A stretch of 64,000 bases of DNA, taken from positions 1-64,000 of the forward strand of contig NZ_FNHX01000007.1 in assembly GCF_900103405.1 (NCBI RefSeq), written 5' to 3'. Shown piece by piece: positions 1 to 8,751 of the stretch. The notes under the pieces are model-generated. The model had not been told where the DNA came from. It was given only the letters and a program-made list of their open reading frames with translations, and did not search any database. How positions within the stretch are numbered: the first letter of the stretch is position 1; the number at the start of each line of letters is the position of its first letter. The position numbers and the translations under genes were made by a program. The DNA comes from Polaromonas sp. JS666 (GTDB lineage Bacteria; Pseudomonadota; Gammaproteobacteria; Burkholderiales; Burkholderiaceae_C).

Positions 1-377
<377 letters not shown>

Positions 378-401
378 TTCTGAAAAAACCAAGGAATTAC
401 C

Positions 402-716
402 ATGGCCACCAAGCAAAAAATCCGCATCCGCCTGAAGGCGTTTGATTACAAGCTGATCGACCAGTCGGCAGCTGAAATCGTTGACACCGCCAAGCGCACC
501 GGCGCGATTGTCAAGGGCCCCGTGCCCCTGCCAACCCGCATGAAGCGTTTCGACATCCTGCGTTCGCCCCACGTCAACAAGACGAGCCGCGACCAGCTGG
601 AAATCCGCACCCACCAGCGTCTGATGGACATCGTGGACCCCACGGACAAAACCGTGGACGCCCTGATGAAGCTCGACCTGCCGGCCGGCGTGGACGTCGA
701 AATCAAGCTGCAGTAA
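402..716 (+). CDS. rpsJ: 30S ribosomal protein S10
   Basis: Small-subunit protein that also acts in transcription antitermination as NusE, partner of NusB. The 104 residues match the normal family length. It carries the conserved core [20 protein letters not shown] and the C-terminal [22 protein letters not shown] weak AAGGAATTACC ribosome-binding region precedes the ATG. In enteric bacteria rpsJ opens the S10 operon and is followed closely by rplC. Here 217 bases separate the two genes and hold a promoter-like element, so rpsJ may belong to the tuf transcript while the other genes have their own start. Confidence 0.98.
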   Translation: MATKQKIRIRLKAFDYKLIDQSAAEIVDTAKRTGAIVKGPVPLPTRMKRFDILRSPHVNKTSRDQLEIRTHQRLMDIVDPTDKTVDALMKLDLPAGVDVEIKLQ

Positions 717-726
717 GCGAAAAATC

Positions 727-752
727 GGGGTTTCGGCCACAAGCCGGGCCCC
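727..752 (+). other. Hairpin after rpsJ
   Basis: GGGG (727-730) pairs with CCCC (749-752), and CGGC with GCCG inside it, around a short CACAA loop with a small internal bulge. No U-run follows, so it is not a standard intrinsic terminator. It could weaken read-through from tuf-rpsJ or stabilise the 3' end of that transcript. Seen by eye only. Confidence 0.35.
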
Positions 753-776
753 AAATCGACAGGTTTTAGCCCGGGT

Positions 777-805
777 TTGCCATTTTTGGCGGCCTGGGCT
801 ATACT
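777..805 (+). promoter_or_regulatory. Sigma70-type promoter for rplC onward
   Basis: TTGCCA (777-782) and TATACT (800-805) are separated by exactly 17 bases. Each matches the sigma70 consensus at five of six positions. Predicted transcription would start near 812, giving a leader of roughly 120 bases before rplC. That leader includes a small stem (CTGCG pairing with CGCAG, about 884-905). The position suggests rplC through rpsQ can be transcribed independently of tuf-rpsJ. Confidence 0.6.
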
Positions 806-933
806 CTTGGGCTGTCCATTACATATTGGCTTTGTTGCCGGTATGGATTGGGCGGTTTTATTAACTGTCTTTCACATCAAAACGTCTGCGGCCAATTGAA
901 GTCGCAGCGGTGAAAGTTACGAAAGAACACATC

Positions 934-1617
934 ATGAGTCTGAGCAACTCCCTCGGGTTGCTGGGCCGCAAAGTTGGCATGATGCGTCTGTTCACGGATG
1001 ATGGGGACACAGTTCCTGTCACCGTGGTGGATGTATCCAACAACCGCGTGACCCAGGTTAAAACCGAAGCAAATGACGGCTACGATGCCCTTCAAGTGGC
1101 ATTTGGCGCACGCAAAGCATCGCGCGTGACCAAGCCGGCCGCCGGCCACCTCGCGAAAGCAGGCGTTGAAGCTGGTGAAATCCTGAAAGAATTCCGCGTG
1201 ACGCCCGACGTCGCAGGCAAATACGCCGCCGGCACCGTTGTGCCCGCAGCCGACGTGTTCGCCGTGGGCCAGCTGGTGGACGTGCAAGGCACCTCCATCG
1301 GTAAAGGCTACGCCGGCACCATCAAGCGCCACAACATGAGCTCGCAGCGCGCGTCGCACGGTAACAGCCGTTCGCACAACGTCCCCGGCTCCATTGGTAT
1401 GGCGCAGGATCCCGGTCGCGTGTTTCCCGGCAAACGCATGACGGGCCATCTGGGCGACGTCACCGTGACCACGCAAAACCTGAACATCGTGCGCATCGAC
1501 GAAGCCCGTCAGCTGCTCATGATCCGCGGCGCTGTGCCTGGTTCCAAAGGTGGTTTTGTCACGGTTCGCGCCGCGATCAAGGCCAAGCCCGCAAACGCTG
1601 CTAAAGGAGCGAACTGA
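934..1617 (+). CDS. rplC: 50S ribosomal protein L3
   Basis: Large-subunit assembly protein that binds 23S rRNA near the peptidyl transferase centre. The product is 227 residues with the L3 start [19 protein letters not shown], the central loop region around [14 protein letters not shown], and [19 protein letters not shown] chose the ATG at 934 because it follows GAAAG at normal spacing and yields the usual MSLSNSLG start. A GTG at 910 would add eight residues that do not resemble the family. The stop codon shares one base with the rplD start, implying translational coupling. Confidence 0.97.
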   Translation: MSLSNSLGLLGRKVGMMRLFTDDGDTVPVTVVDVSNNRVTQVKTEANDGYDALQVAFGARKASRVTKPAAGHLAKAGVEAGEILKEFRVTPDVAGKYAAGTVVPAADVFAVGQLVDVQGTSIGKGYAGTIKRHNMSSQRASHGNSRSHNVPGSIGMAQDPGRVFPGKRMTGHLGDVTVTTQNLNIVRIDEARQLLMIRGAVPGSKGGFVTVRAAIKAKPANAAKGAN

Positions 1618-2237
1618 TGCAGGTCGAACTCCTGAATGACCAAGGTCTGGCCTCGTCCAAAGTGGACGTGCCCGATACCGTGTTTGGTCGCGAATACAAC
1701 GAAAGCCTGGTTCACCAGGTGGTCGTGGCCTTCCAGGCCAACGCCCGCCAGGGCACCCGTGCCCAGAAGGACCGTGAGCAGGTTCGTCACTCGACCAAGA
1801 AGCCCTTTAAACAAAAGGGCACCGGTCGTGCACGTGCCGGTATGACGTCTTCGCCCCTGTGGCGCGGCGGCGGTCGTATCTTCCCGAACATGCCTGACGA
1901 AAACTTCACGCAGAAGATCAACAAGAAGATGTACCGCGCCGGCATGGCGTCCATCCTCTCGCAGCTGGCCCGTGAAGGCCGCCTGGCTGTGGTTGACTCC
2001 CTGACCGTGGACTCGCCCAAGACCAAGGTCCTGGCCGACAAGTTCAAGGCCATGAACCTCAACTCGGTGCTGGTCATCGCTGATGAAGTTGATGAAAACC
2101 TGTACCTGGCTTCCCGCAACCTGGTGAACATCCTCGTGGTTGAGCCCCGTTACGCCGATCCGGTGTCGCTGGTCCACTACAAGAAGGTTCTGGTCACCAA
2201 GGCCGCCATGGACCAACTCAAGGAGATGTTCGCATGA
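1617..2237 (+). CDS. rplD: 50S ribosomal protein L4
   Basis: Large-subunit protein lining the exit tunnel; in E. coli it also represses its own operon by binding the S10 leader. The length is 206 residues, normal for betaproteobacteria. The tunnel-loop region reads [14 protein letters not shown], followed by the conserved [10 protein letters not shown] area. It starts on the last base of the rplC stop (TGATG) and overlaps rplW by four bases. Whether L4 autoregulation operates here is unknown; any leader target would have to lie before rpsJ or in the rpsJ-rplC gap. Confidence 0.97.
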   Translation: MQVELLNDQGLASSKVDVPDTVFGREYNESLVHQVVVAFQANARQGTRAQKDREQVRHSTKKPFKQKGTGRARAGMTSSPLWRGGGRIFPNMPDENFTQKINKKMYRAGMASILSQLAREGRLAVVDSLTVDSPKTKVLADKFKAMNLNSVLVIADEVDENLYLASRNLVNILVVEPRYADPVSLVHYKKVLVTKAAMDQLKEMFA

Positions 2238-2569
2238 GCGCCCGTAACCCATCTTCTCCAAAACTGAAATTCGACGAAGGCCGCCTGATGCAGGTCCTGG
2301 TCGCGCCCATCGTGTCCGAAAAGGCCACCATGATCGCCGACAAGACCAATGCGGTGACCTTCAAGGTGCTGCAGGATGCCACCAAATTTGAAATCAAGGC
2401 CGCTGTGCAGTTGATGTTCAAGGTGGACGTCCAGTCGGTCGCCGTTCTCAACATCAAGGGCAAGACCAAGCGCTTTGGCAAGTCCATCGGCCGCCGCGAC
2501 AACGTTCGCAAGGCCTATGTGACGCTCAAGCCCGGTCAAGAGCTCAACCTCGGCGGGGAGACTGCGTAA
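2234..2569 (+). CDS. rplW: 50S ribosomal protein L23
   Basis: Protein at the tunnel exit and docking site for trigger factor and SRP. The product has 111 residues. The core [20 protein letters not shown] and the [20 protein letters not shown] segment are characteristic. A roughly 15-residue N-terminal lead ([17 protein letters not shown]) precedes the core and is common in this bacterial family. It overlaps rplD by ATGA and shares one base with rplB, so translation is tightly coupled. Confidence 0.97.
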   Translation: MSARNPSSPKLKFDEGRLMQVLVAPIVSEKATMIADKTNAVTFKVLQDATKFEIKAAVQLMFKVDVQSVAVLNIKGKTKRFGKSIGRRDNVRKAYVTLKPGQELNLGGETA

Positions 2570-3393
2570 TGGCTGTCATTAAAATGAAACCCACCTCCCC
2601 CGGCATGCGCGGGATGGTGAAGATCTCCCGGGATCACCTGCACAAGGGTGAGCCTTACGCGCCGCTGCTGGAACCGCAATTCCAGAAGGCTGGCCGTAAC
2701 AACAACGGGCACATCACGACGCGCCACAAAGGCGGCGGTCACAAGCACCACTACCGCGTGGTGGACTTCAAGCGCAACAAGGACGGCATTCCGGCCAAGG
2801 TCGAACGCATCGAGTACGACCCCAACCGTTCCGCCCACATTGCCCTGCTCTGCTACGCCGACGGTGAGCGCACCTACATCATCGCCCCTCGCGGCCTTGA
2901 AGTCGGCGCCACGCTGGTGAGCGGTTCGGAAGCGCCGATTCGCGCCGGCAACACGCTGCCCATCCGCAACATTCCCGTGGGTTCCACCATCCATTGCATC
3001 GAGATGCAAATCGGCAAGGGCGCGCAAATCGCCCGCTCCGCCGGCACCTCGGCAACGCTGCTGGCCCGCGAAGGTACCTACGCCCAGGTGCGTATGCGCT
3101 CCGGTGAAGTTCGCAAGATCCACATCGAGTGCCGCGCCACCATCGGTGAAGTCGCCAACGAAGAACACAGCCTGCGCCGCCTCGGCAAGGCCGGTGTGAA
3201 GCGCTGGATGGGTATTCGCCCGACCGTTCGCGGTGTGGTGATGAACCCGGTTGACCACCCGCACGGCGGTGGTGAAGGCAAGACCGGCGAAGGCCGCCAT
3301 CCTGTCGACCCATGGGGTAACCTGACCAAGGGCTACCGCACCCGCAACAACAAGCGCACGCAAGTGATGATTGTTTCGCGTCGCAAGAAGTAA
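2569..3393 (+). CDS. rplB: 50S ribosomal protein L2
   Basis: Primary rRNA-binding protein required for subunit joining and peptidyl transferase activity. The length is 274 residues, as expected. The N-terminal [15 protein letters not shown], the RNA-binding [16 protein letters not shown] and the highly conserved [19 protein letters not shown] loop are all intact. The latter holds the histidine implicated in peptidyl transferase function. It begins at the last base of the rplW stop and is followed nine bases later by rpsS. Confidence 0.98.
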   Translation: MAVIKMKPTSPGMRGMVKISRDHLHKGEPYAPLLEPQFQKAGRNNNGHITTRHKGGGHKHHYRVVDFKRNKDGIPAKVERIEYDPNRSAHIALLCYADGERTYIIAPRGLEVGATLVSGSEAPIRAGNTLPIRNIPVGSTIHCIEMQIGKGAQIARSAGTSATLLAREGTYAQVRMRSGEVRKIHIECRATIGEVANEEHSLRRLGKAGVKRWMGIRPTVRGVVMNPVDHPHGGGEGKTGEGRHPVDPWGNLTKGYRTRNNKRTQVMIVSRRKK

Positions 3394-3402
3394 GGCTAAC
3401 CC

Positions 3403-3681
3403 ATGACACGTTCACTCAAAAAAGGTCCGTTTGTCGACCATCATTTGGTAGCAAAAGCCGACAAGGCCGTTACCAACAAGGACAAAAAGCCGATCAAGAC
3501 CTGGTCGCGTCGCTCCATGATCCTGCCCGAGTTCATCGGCCTGACCATCGCCGTGCACAACGGCAAGCAGCACGTGCCTGTCTACATCACCGATCAAATG
3601 GTTGGCCACAAGCTGGGCGAGTTCGCACTCACCCGGACTTTCAAAGGTCATCCGGCTGATAAAAAAGTTGTGAGAAAGTAA
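3403..3681 (+). CDS. rpsS: 30S ribosomal protein S19
   Basis: Head protein of the small subunit that pairs with S13. It has 92 residues with the canonical beginning [15 protein letters not shown] and the [20 protein letters not shown] core. The end [12 protein letters not shown] is family-typical. Ribosome binding is by the AAGG of the rplB stop region (TAAGGCTAACCC). There is a nine-base gap to rplV. Nothing unusual was seen. Confidence 0.98.
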   Translation: MTRSLKKGPFVDHHLVAKADKAVTNKDKKPIKTWSRRSMILPEFIGLTIAVHNGKQHVPVYITDQMVGHKLGEFALTRTFKGHPADKKVVRK

Positions 3682-3690
3682 GGAAAGACC

Positions 3691-4020
3691 ATGGAAACAC
3701 GTGCAACCCTCCGGGGCGTTCGTCTGTCGGTCGACAAGGGCCGTCTGGTCGCTGACCTGATCCGCGGCAAGAAAGTGGATCAAGCCCTCAACATCCTGAA
3801 TTTCACGCAGAAAAAAGCTGCTGGAATCATCAAGAAGGTTGTTGAGTCCGCCATCGCCAACGCTGAACACAACGATGGTGCCGATATCGACGAACTGAAG
3901 GTGAAAACCATCTACGTCGAACAAGGCGCCACGCTCAAGCGTTTCTCCGCGCGCGCAAAAGGCCGCGGCAACAGCATCAGCAAGCCCACGTGCCATGTGT
4001 ACGTGGTGGTTGGCAACTAA
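3691..4020 (+). CDS. rplV: 50S ribosomal protein L22
   Basis: Tunnel-wall protein whose beta hairpin is a known site of macrolide-resistance mutations. The length is 109 residues. Conserved segments are [20 protein letters not shown] near the start and the C-terminal hairpin [20 protein letters not shown]. The hairpin appears wild-type in length. AGGAAAG precedes the ATG. Twelve bases separate it from rpsC. Confidence 0.97.
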   Translation: METRATLRGVRLSVDKGRLVADLIRGKKVDQALNILNFTQKKAAGIIKKVVESAIANAEHNDGADIDELKVKTIYVEQGATLKRFSARAKGRGNSISKPTCHVYVVVGN

Positions 4021-4032
4021 AGGCAGCAGGAT

Positions 4033-4938
4033 ATGGGACAAAAAATCAACCCAACCGGGTTTCGCCTTGCAGTTAGCCGTAACTGGGCCAGCCGCTGGTA
4101 CGCAAGCAACCGTGACTTCGCCGGCATGCTGGCCGAAGACATCAAGGTTCGCGAGTACCTCAAGGCCAAGCTCAAGAACGCCGCGGTTTCGCGCGTTCTG
4201 ATCGAGCGCCCCGCCAAGAACGCCCGCATCACGATCTTCTCGGCACGTCCGGGCGTCGTGATCGGTAAAAAAGGCGAGGACATCGAGAACCTCAAGAAAG
4301 AACTGAGCCGCCAGCTGGGCGTGCCGGTCGCCGTGAACATCGAAGAAGTTCGCAAGCCTGAAATTGATGCCAAGCTCATCGCCGACAGCATCACGCAGCA
4401 GCTTGAAAAACGCATCATGTTCCGCCGTGCGATGAAGCGCGCCATGCAAAACGCCATGCGTCTGGGTGCCCTGGGCATCAAGATCATGTCGTCCGGCCGC
4501 CTCAACGGCATTGAAATCGCTCGCTGCGAGTGGTACCGCGAAGGCCGCGTGCCCCTCCACACCCTGCGCGCCGACATCGACTACGGCACCTCCGAAGCCA
4601 AGACCACCTATGGTGTGATCGGCGTCAAGGTCTGGGTCTACAAGGGCGACACGCTGGGCCGCAACGATGCGCCCGGCGCCAAGATGGTGGAAGTGCCTGA
4701 CGAAGAACGCAAGCCGCGCGGCCCCCGCCGTGATGCGCGTCCTGGTGATCGTCCAGGCAGCGACCGTCCCGCTCCCCGTGGTGCCCGCGCACCGCGTGGC
4801 GCGACCAACACCGCCCCGGCGGATGGAAGCGACAAGCCGGCTGAAGCTACCCCTGGTAGCGAAGCCCCGAAAACCACCGTTAAGCGCGTCCGTAAAGCCG
4901 CGCCAGCTGCAGCAGCTGACGGTGCCAAGACCGAGTAA
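4033..4938 (+). CDS. rpsC: 30S ribosomal protein S3 with long C-terminal tail
   Basis: mRNA-entry-site protein with ribosomal helicase activity. The KH domain is visible ([20 protein letters not shown], about residues 73-92), then the S3 C-terminal domain through about residue 220. The product is 301 residues, clearly longer than the 233 of E. coli. The extra roughly 70 residues after PDEERKPRG are low-complexity, rich in Arg, Pro, Ala and Lys, and end in [16 protein letters not shown]. Such basic tails are known from other Burkholderiales. Their role is uncertain. Reading is uninterrupted to the stop. Confidence 0.96.
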   Translation: MGQKINPTGFRLAVSRNWASRWYASNRDFAGMLAEDIKVREYLKAKLKNAAVSRVLIERPAKNARITIFSARPGVVIGKKGEDIENLKKELSRQLGVPVAVNIEEVRKPEIDAKLIADSITQQLEKRIMFRRAMKRAMQNAMRLGALGIKIMSSGRLNGIEIARCEWYREGRVPLHTLRADIDYGTSEAKTTYGVIGVKVWVYKGDTLGRNDAPGAKMVEVPDEERKPRGPRRDARPGDRPGSDRPAPRGARAPRGATNTAPADGSDKPAEATPGSEAPKTTVKRVRKAAPAAAADGAKTE

Positions 4939-4962
4939 TCGGTCTATTAACGGAGAATCAAA

Positions 4963-5379
4963 ATGCTGCAACCCGCTCGCAGAAAATACCGCAAAGAGCA
5001 AAAAGGCCGCAACACCGGCGTCGCAACCCGGGGTTCCTCGGTTGCGTTCGGTGACTTCGGTCTCAAATGCACCGACCGTGGTCGCCTGACTGCTCGTCAA
5101 ATTGAAGCCGCGCGCCGCGCGATTTCCCGTCACGTCAAACGTGGCGGCCGTATCTGGATCCGCGTCTTTCCGGACAAGCCAATTTCCCAAAAGCCCGCTG
5201 AAGTGCGTATGGGTAACGGTAAAGGTAACCCGGAGTACTACGTGGCTGAAATCCAGCCCGGCAAGATCGTCTTTGAAATCGTCGGTGTGCCTGAAGAGCT
5301 GGCCCGCGAAGCGTTCCGCCTGGCATCCGCCAAGCTGCCGCTGCGCACCACCTTCGTCAGCCGCATGATCGGCCAGTAA
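4963..5379 (+). CDS. rplP: 50S ribosomal protein L16
   Basis: Protein near the A-site and elbow of tRNA. The length is 138 residues. The start [19 protein letters not shown], the [19 protein letters not shown] core and the C-terminal [14 protein letters not shown] are typical. An AACGGAGAATCAAA ribosome-binding region precedes the ATG. It follows rpsC by 24 bases and precedes rpmC by 12 bases when the rpmC start at 5392 is used. Confidence 0.97.
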   Translation: MLQPARRKYRKEQKGRNTGVATRGSSVAFGDFGLKCTDRGRLTARQIEAARRAISRHVKRGGRIWIRVFPDKPISQKPAEVRMGNGKGNPEYYVAEIQPGKIVFEIVGVPEELAREAFRLASAKLPLRTTFVSRMIGQ

Positions 5380-5391
5380 GGGGAAATGACA

Positions 5392-5601
5392 ATGACCAAA
5401 TCTACTGAACTGCGCCAAAAAGACGTTGCCGGCCTGAAGGCTGAAGTCAAAGAGCTGCAAAAAGCCCACTTTGGCCTGCGCATGCAAAAAGCCACGCAGC
5501 AACTGACCAACACTTCCACGCTGCGTTCCACGCGTCGCAGCATCGCTCGCGCCAAGACTATCCTGGCCGAAACCATCGTCAAGCAAGGAGCCAAAAAATG
5601 A
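5392..5601 (+). CDS. rpmC: 50S ribosomal protein L29
   Basis: Small two-helix protein at the tunnel exit, a neighbour of L23. I chose the ATG at 5392 ([15 protein letters not shown], 69 residues) because the AGGGG at 5379-5383 sits eight bases upstream. The earlier ATG at 5386 would leave only two bases. The core [20 protein letters not shown] and the following RRSIARAKT match L29. It overlaps rpsQ by ATGA. Confidence 0.95.
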   Translation: MTKSTELRQKDVAGLKAEVKELQKAHFGLRMQKATQQLTNTSTLRSTRRSIARAKTILAETIVKQGAKK

Positions 5602-5867
5602 CGGAAGCTAAAAAATCCCTCAAGCGCACCTTGATCGGCAAGGTGGTGAGCGACAAGCGCGCCAAGACCGTGACGGTCCTGGTTGAGCGCCGTGTGAAGC
5701 ACGAGCTCTACGGCAAGATCGTGTCCCTGTCCAGCAAGTACCACGCCCATGACGAAAAGGGCGAGTACCACACGGGCGACGTGATCGAGATCACCGAAAG
5801 CCGCCCGATCTCCAAGACCAAGAACTGGGTTGTGACCCGTCTGGTCGAAAAGGCTGCGATCGTTTAA
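5598..5867 (+). CDS. rpsQ: 30S ribosomal protein S17
   Basis: Primary 16S rRNA-binding protein with an OB fold. It has 89 residues with [20 protein letters not shown] at the start and the conserved [20 protein letters not shown] loop. It is the last gene of the S10 cluster and is followed 40 bases later by a strong terminator. The genes that usually come next in enteric bacteria (rplN onward, the spc cluster) are absent; an unrelated peroxiredoxin follows instead. Confidence 0.97.
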   Translation: MTEAKKSLKRTLIGKVVSDKRAKTVTVLVERRVKHELYGKIVSLSSKYHAHDEKGEYHTGDVIEITESRPISKTKNWVVTRLVEKAAIV

Positions 5868-5907
5868 GTCCCAGGTTTACCTGGAGCTGGCGTCAAGTCA
5901 CTCTCTC

Positions 5908-5937
5908 AAAAACGGCTCACCTTGGTGGGCCGTTTTT
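5908..5937 (+). terminator. Rho-independent terminator closing the S10 cluster
   Basis: A 14-base stem (5908-5921 with 5924-5937) with one G-U type mismatch, a two-base loop and a run of five T. It ends the ribosomal protein operon after rpsQ. Confidence 0.85.
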
Positions 5938-6091
5938 GTTTGTACCGGTGCTTGCCGATGTTTGCCGCTTCCTCCGGAGATGACCTTCAGAGGCGAGCCG
6001 GTTTCTGTGCAGTGAGCGCACGCTTGCCGGCTCCGCACTACACTTCGGGGGTTGATTTCCAACCCCTTCATTATTCTCAGAGGAGTACACC

Positions 6092-6598
6092 ATGATCAAA
6101 GTAGGCGACACCCTTCCGGCCACCACGCTGATGGAATTTTCCGAAGTCGAAGGCAACGGCTGCAGCATAGGCCCCAACCCGGTCGATGTGGCCAAGGCCT
6201 CGGCCGGCAAGACCATCGCCCTGTTTGCTTTGCCCGGCGCGTTCACGCCCACCTGCTCGGCCAAGCACGTGCCCGGCTATGTGGAGAAATTCGCCGAGTT
6301 CAAGGCCGCCGGTGTCGATGAGATCTGGTGCCTGAGCGTCAACGACGCCTTTGTCATGGGCGCTTGGGCGCGCGACCAGAAGACCGGCGACAAGGTGCGC
6401 ATGCTGGCCGACGGCAGCGCGGATTTCGCGAAAGCCACGGGCCTGACGCTGGATCTGACGGCGCGCGGCATGGGCCTGCGCAGCAACCGTTACTCCATGC
6501 TGGTCAAGGACGGCAAGGTCGCCAGCCTCAATGTGGAAGGCCCCGGCAAGTTTGAAGTTAGCGATGCGGCCACGCTGCTGGCACAAGCCAAGGGCTGA
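6092..6598 (+). CDS. Peroxiredoxin, Prx5 (AhpE/hybrid Prx-like) family
   Basis: Thiol peroxidase that reduces hydrogen peroxide and alkyl hydroperoxides. The 168 residues show the Prx5 active-site motif LPGAFTPTCS with the peroxidatic cysteine at about residue 55, followed by KHVPGYVEKF and the SVNDAFVMGAW segment. No glutaredoxin domain is fused, so an external thiol reductant is expected. No signal peptide is visible, so it should be cytoplasmic. A GAGGAG box lies just before the ATG. It forms a single-gene unit between two terminators. Confidence 0.93.
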   Translation: MIKVGDTLPATTLMEFSEVEGNGCSIGPNPVDVAKASAGKTIALFALPGAFTPTCSAKHVPGYVEKFAEFKAAGVDEIWCLSVNDAFVMGAWARDQKTGDKVRMLADGSADFAKATGLTLDLTARGMGLRSNRYSMLVKDGKVASLNVEGPGKFEVSDAATLLAQAKG

Positions 6599-6617
6599 GA
6601 GCGAAGTCTTCGCCATG

Positions 6618-6654
6618 AAAAAAGCCACCGTGCGCAAGCCCGGTGGCTTTTTTG
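6618..6654 (+). terminator. Rho-independent terminator after peroxiredoxin
   Basis: AAAAAAGCCACCG (6618-6630) pairs with CGGTGGCTTTTTT starting at 6641, around a ten-base loop. The A-run and T-run make it usable in both directions, which fits the convergent GNAT gene behind it. Confidence 0.85.
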
Positions 6655-6673
6655 TTTCCGCCTCCGGAAAGGC

Positions 6674-7162
6674 TTAAAGATCCACCTTGAGGTAATGCGC
6701 CCCCGCGATGGGGTTGTGATAGTAGGGCGGTATCTCGGCAAAGCCGAGCTCGGCATACAGTGCGCGCGCCGACTCCATGTCGTCCAGCGTGTCCAGCAGC
6801 ACCGAGTGGTAGCCCGCTACACGCGCCGCGTCCAGGATGGCCTCGGCGAGCTGGCGGCCCAGGCCGAAGCGGCGAAAGGGCTTGCGCACATAGAGGCGCT
6901 TCATCTCGCCGGCATTGGGATAGTCGACCGAGTCCAGCGCGCGCAGCGCGCAGCAGCCCGCGACTTCGCCGTCCACCAGCGCCAGCAACAGCGCGCCTTC
7001 GGGCACATCGTATTCACCGGGCAGCTCGGCCAGCTCGGCCTCAAAGTTCTGGAAGCACAGGTCCACGCCCAGCTGCTCCGCATACTCGCGAAAGATCAGC
7101 CGCGTGGCGGCCAGCTCTTGAGGCGAGTCGGGTGTAATGAACTGGATGGAAGGGCGCTGCAC
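6674..7162 (-). CDS. GNAT family N-acetyltransferase
   Basis: Acyl-CoA dependent acetyltransferase of unknown substrate. The 162 residues include the acetyl-CoA binding signature RKPFRRFGLGRQLAEAIL and the preceding strand GEMKRLYV. The C-terminal ESARALYAELGFAEIPPYYH is the usual last helix-strand of the fold. Translation would start at GTG (7162). An alternative internal start cannot be excluded because no strong ribosome-binding site stands out. It is convergent with the peroxiredoxin gene and shares its terminator. Confidence 0.85.
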   Translation of the reverse strand: MQRPSIQFITPDSPQELAATRLIFREYAEQLGVDLCFQNFEAELAELPGEYDVPEGALLLALVDGEVAGCCALRALDSVDYPNAGEMKRLYVRKPFRRFGLGRQLAEAILDAARVAGYHSVLLDTLDDMESARALYAELGFAEIPPYYHNPIAGAHYLKVDL

Positions 7163-7256
7163 GGGGTCGGCGGAGAAAAGTCGACAGCCAGTTTAACGTG
7201 ATTTGCCGCCACCGCCGGCCGGTGCAAGCCCGGCCCCCGGCCTGCCGCGCGGGGCC

Positions 7257-7949
7257 TCAGAACGCCGGCGCCGCCAGCGTGGAAACCCAGTAGGCCACGC
7301 CGCCGCAAACTGCCAGGATCAGCACCGCGGCCACACGCGACACCGTGTCGTCGCGCGAGGGCGGCGCTTGCACCACCAGCTCCTTGTCGCCGTGCAGCAT
7401 GGCGCCCACCAGGTTGTGCTTGCGGCTCAGGTAAAAAACGATGGCCGCGATGTGGAGCACCACCAGCGCCAGCAGCACCCATTTGCCGATGTTCTTGTGG
7501 TAATTGGTCGTCAGGCTGACGGTGGCGTTGGAGACAAAGCGCGTCAGCGGGCCGGCAAAAGCGATCTCGTCGTCGCTCAGCAGCCCCGTGCCGACCTGTG
7601 CCACCAGGAAACCCAGCATGGCGAACACCGAGCCGGCGCCTATCGGGCTGTGGCCGATACCGTGCTCGGGCTTGCCCTGGCCCTTGAGGTAGTTGATGAC
7701 GCTTTGCGGCGCATAGATGAACGCACCAAAACGGGACCAGCGCCCGCCCACCAGGCCCCAGACGATGCGAAACAGCAGCAAGGCCAGCACCGTGTAGCCG
7801 AAGCGGAAGTGCCAGACCATGGCGTTGCCGCCCACGGTGCCGGTAATGGCCAGGCCGATCACGCAGGCCACCAGTGCCCAATGGAAAAACCGCGTGGGCA
7901 GGTCCCATACACGCACCTTGTGAAGATTTTTATTGGTGTACACGCTCAC
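7257..7949 (-). CDS. Cytochrome b561-family membrane protein
   Basis: Diheme b-type membrane electron carrier, related to the cytochrome b subunit of Ni-Fe hydrogenases. The 230 residues contain four likely transmembrane helices (about 22-40, 48-66, 105-123, 150-170) and a C-terminal fifth hydrophobic segment near 205-222. Candidate heme-ligand histidines lie in the RFFHWALV, VWHFRFGYT and NYHKNIGKW segments. It is divergent from the cytochrome c' gene. This pairing is common, and the b561 protein probably exchanges electrons with the periplasmic c'-type cytochrome. Confidence 0.9.
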   Translation of the reverse strand: MSVYTNKNLHKVRVWDLPTRFFHWALVACVIGLAITGTVGGNAMVWHFRFGYTVLALLLFRIVWGLVGGRWSRFGAFIYAPQSVINYLKGQGKPEHGIGHSPIGAGSVFAMLGFLVAQVGTGLLSDDEIAFAGPLTRFVSNATVSLTTNYHKNIGKWVLLALVVLHIAAIVFYLSRKHNLVGAMLHGDKELVVQAPPSRDDTVSRVAAVLILAVCGGVAYWVSTLAAPAF

Positions 7950-8018
7950 TCCTCGTTCATGTGGGTTATCTGATGGCGGGATTGTCCCCGGCCGCTCCTT
8001 GGTGCTTTCCCGTAGCGC

Positions 8019-8039
8019 ATAAGTTCCTGCGGAACTTAT
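8019..8039. promoter_or_regulatory. Perfect interrupted palindrome in the b561/c' divergent region
   Basis: ATAAGTTCC and GGAACTTAT are perfect nine-base arms around a TGC centre. It lies 70 bases upstream of the b561 start and 96 upstream of the cytochrome c' start. It could be an operator for a dimeric regulator of both genes, or a small repeat. A shorter relative, AGTTC-TAAC-GAACT, occurs near 10000 after the DUF4197 gene. Confidence 0.45.
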
Positions 8040-8134
8040 CAGGCTTGGCTAAACTCAGCCACATGGCAGCAAGCCCAGCACGCTGCCATGGCCTGTCACC
8101 GACCATATCCTAAAAAAACCTCACGAGGAAAACC

Positions 8135-8590
8135 ATGAAATTTTTCGCCAGCATCGCAGCGGCCGCCACCCTGGCAGCCATGGCCGCCCCGGCCTCCGCG
8201 CAGTTCGCCAAGCCCGAAGACGCCATCAAATACCGCCAGAGCGCGTTGTTTGTCATGGGCCAGCATTTCGGCCGCGTCGGCGCCATGGCCAACGGCCGTG
8301 TTCCCTTCGACGCCAAAGTCGCCGCCGAGAACGCCGAGATCGTGGCCGACATGGCCAAGCTCCCGTGGGCTGGTTTCGCACCCGGAACCGACAAGGGCGG
8401 CAATACCAAGGCCAAACCCGAGATCTGGACCGAGCAGGCCAAATTCAAGGAAGGCCATGAAAAGCTGGTCGCCGAAACCGCCAAGCTGGCCGCCGCCGCC
8501 AAAACCGGCAACCTCGACGCGCTGAAGACCGCTTTTACTTCCACGGCCGGCACCTGCAAGGCTTGCCACGACGCTTACCGAAATCAGTAA
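8135..8590 (+). CDS. Cytochrome c' (c-prime), periplasmic
   Basis: Four-helix-bundle c-type cytochrome whose high-spin heme binds NO and CO. It is usually linked to protection from nitrosative stress or to electron transfer. The 151 residues begin with a Sec signal peptide cleaved after APASA (about residue 22). The heme motif C141-K-A-C144-H145 lies near the C-terminus, as expected for this family. The ribosome-binding site is CACGAGGAAAACC. The neighbouring b561 gene is the likely membrane partner. Confidence 0.93.
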   Translation: MKFFASIAAAATLAAMAAPASAQFAKPEDAIKYRQSALFVMGQHFGRVGAMANGRVPFDAKVAAENAEIVADMAKLPWAGFAPGTDKGGNTKAKPEIWTEQAKFKEGHEKLVAETAKLAAAAKTGNLDALKTAFTSTAGTCKACHDAYRNQ

Positions 8591-8591
8591 A

Positions 8592-8690
8592 TAGGGCCCC
8601 CACGCTCCCCCACTGCGTGTGGGTCGCTGCCCCCCGAGGGGGCCGCCCGCCTGCAGTCCGGCAAAGCCGGTCCTGCGGCTCATGCTGGAA
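8592..8690. repeat. Dispersed GC-rich repeat, copy R1
   Basis: Begins two bases after the cytochrome c' stop with GGGCCCCCACGCTCCCCCAC and contains CCCCCCGAGGGGGC and CCGGCAAAGCCGG palindromes. It closely resembles the reverse complement of 18423-18531 (R3) and more loosely 14062-14160 (R2). Each copy begins right behind a gene's stop codon in the transcribed orientation. Confidence 0.7.
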
Positions 8691-8700
8691 TGGGGAAACA

Positions 8701-8732
8701 AAAAAAGCCGGTTCGTTTGAACCGGCTTTTTT
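8701..8732. terminator. Bidirectional rho-independent terminator
   Basis: A perfect 14-base stem (8701-8714 with 8719-8732) with a four-base loop, A-run on one side and T-run on the other. It serves the cytochrome c' gene and the convergent TlpA-like gene. Confidence 0.92.
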
Positions 8733-8751
8733 ACTGGGGAGGCGAATCGCT

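Noticed and set aside
3412-5586. A 724-codon open frame on the minus strand across the ribosomal genes
   Set aside because: It lies entirely antisense to rpsS-rpmC, whose products are certain. Long antisense frames arise from the biased third-codon positions of GC-rich genes.
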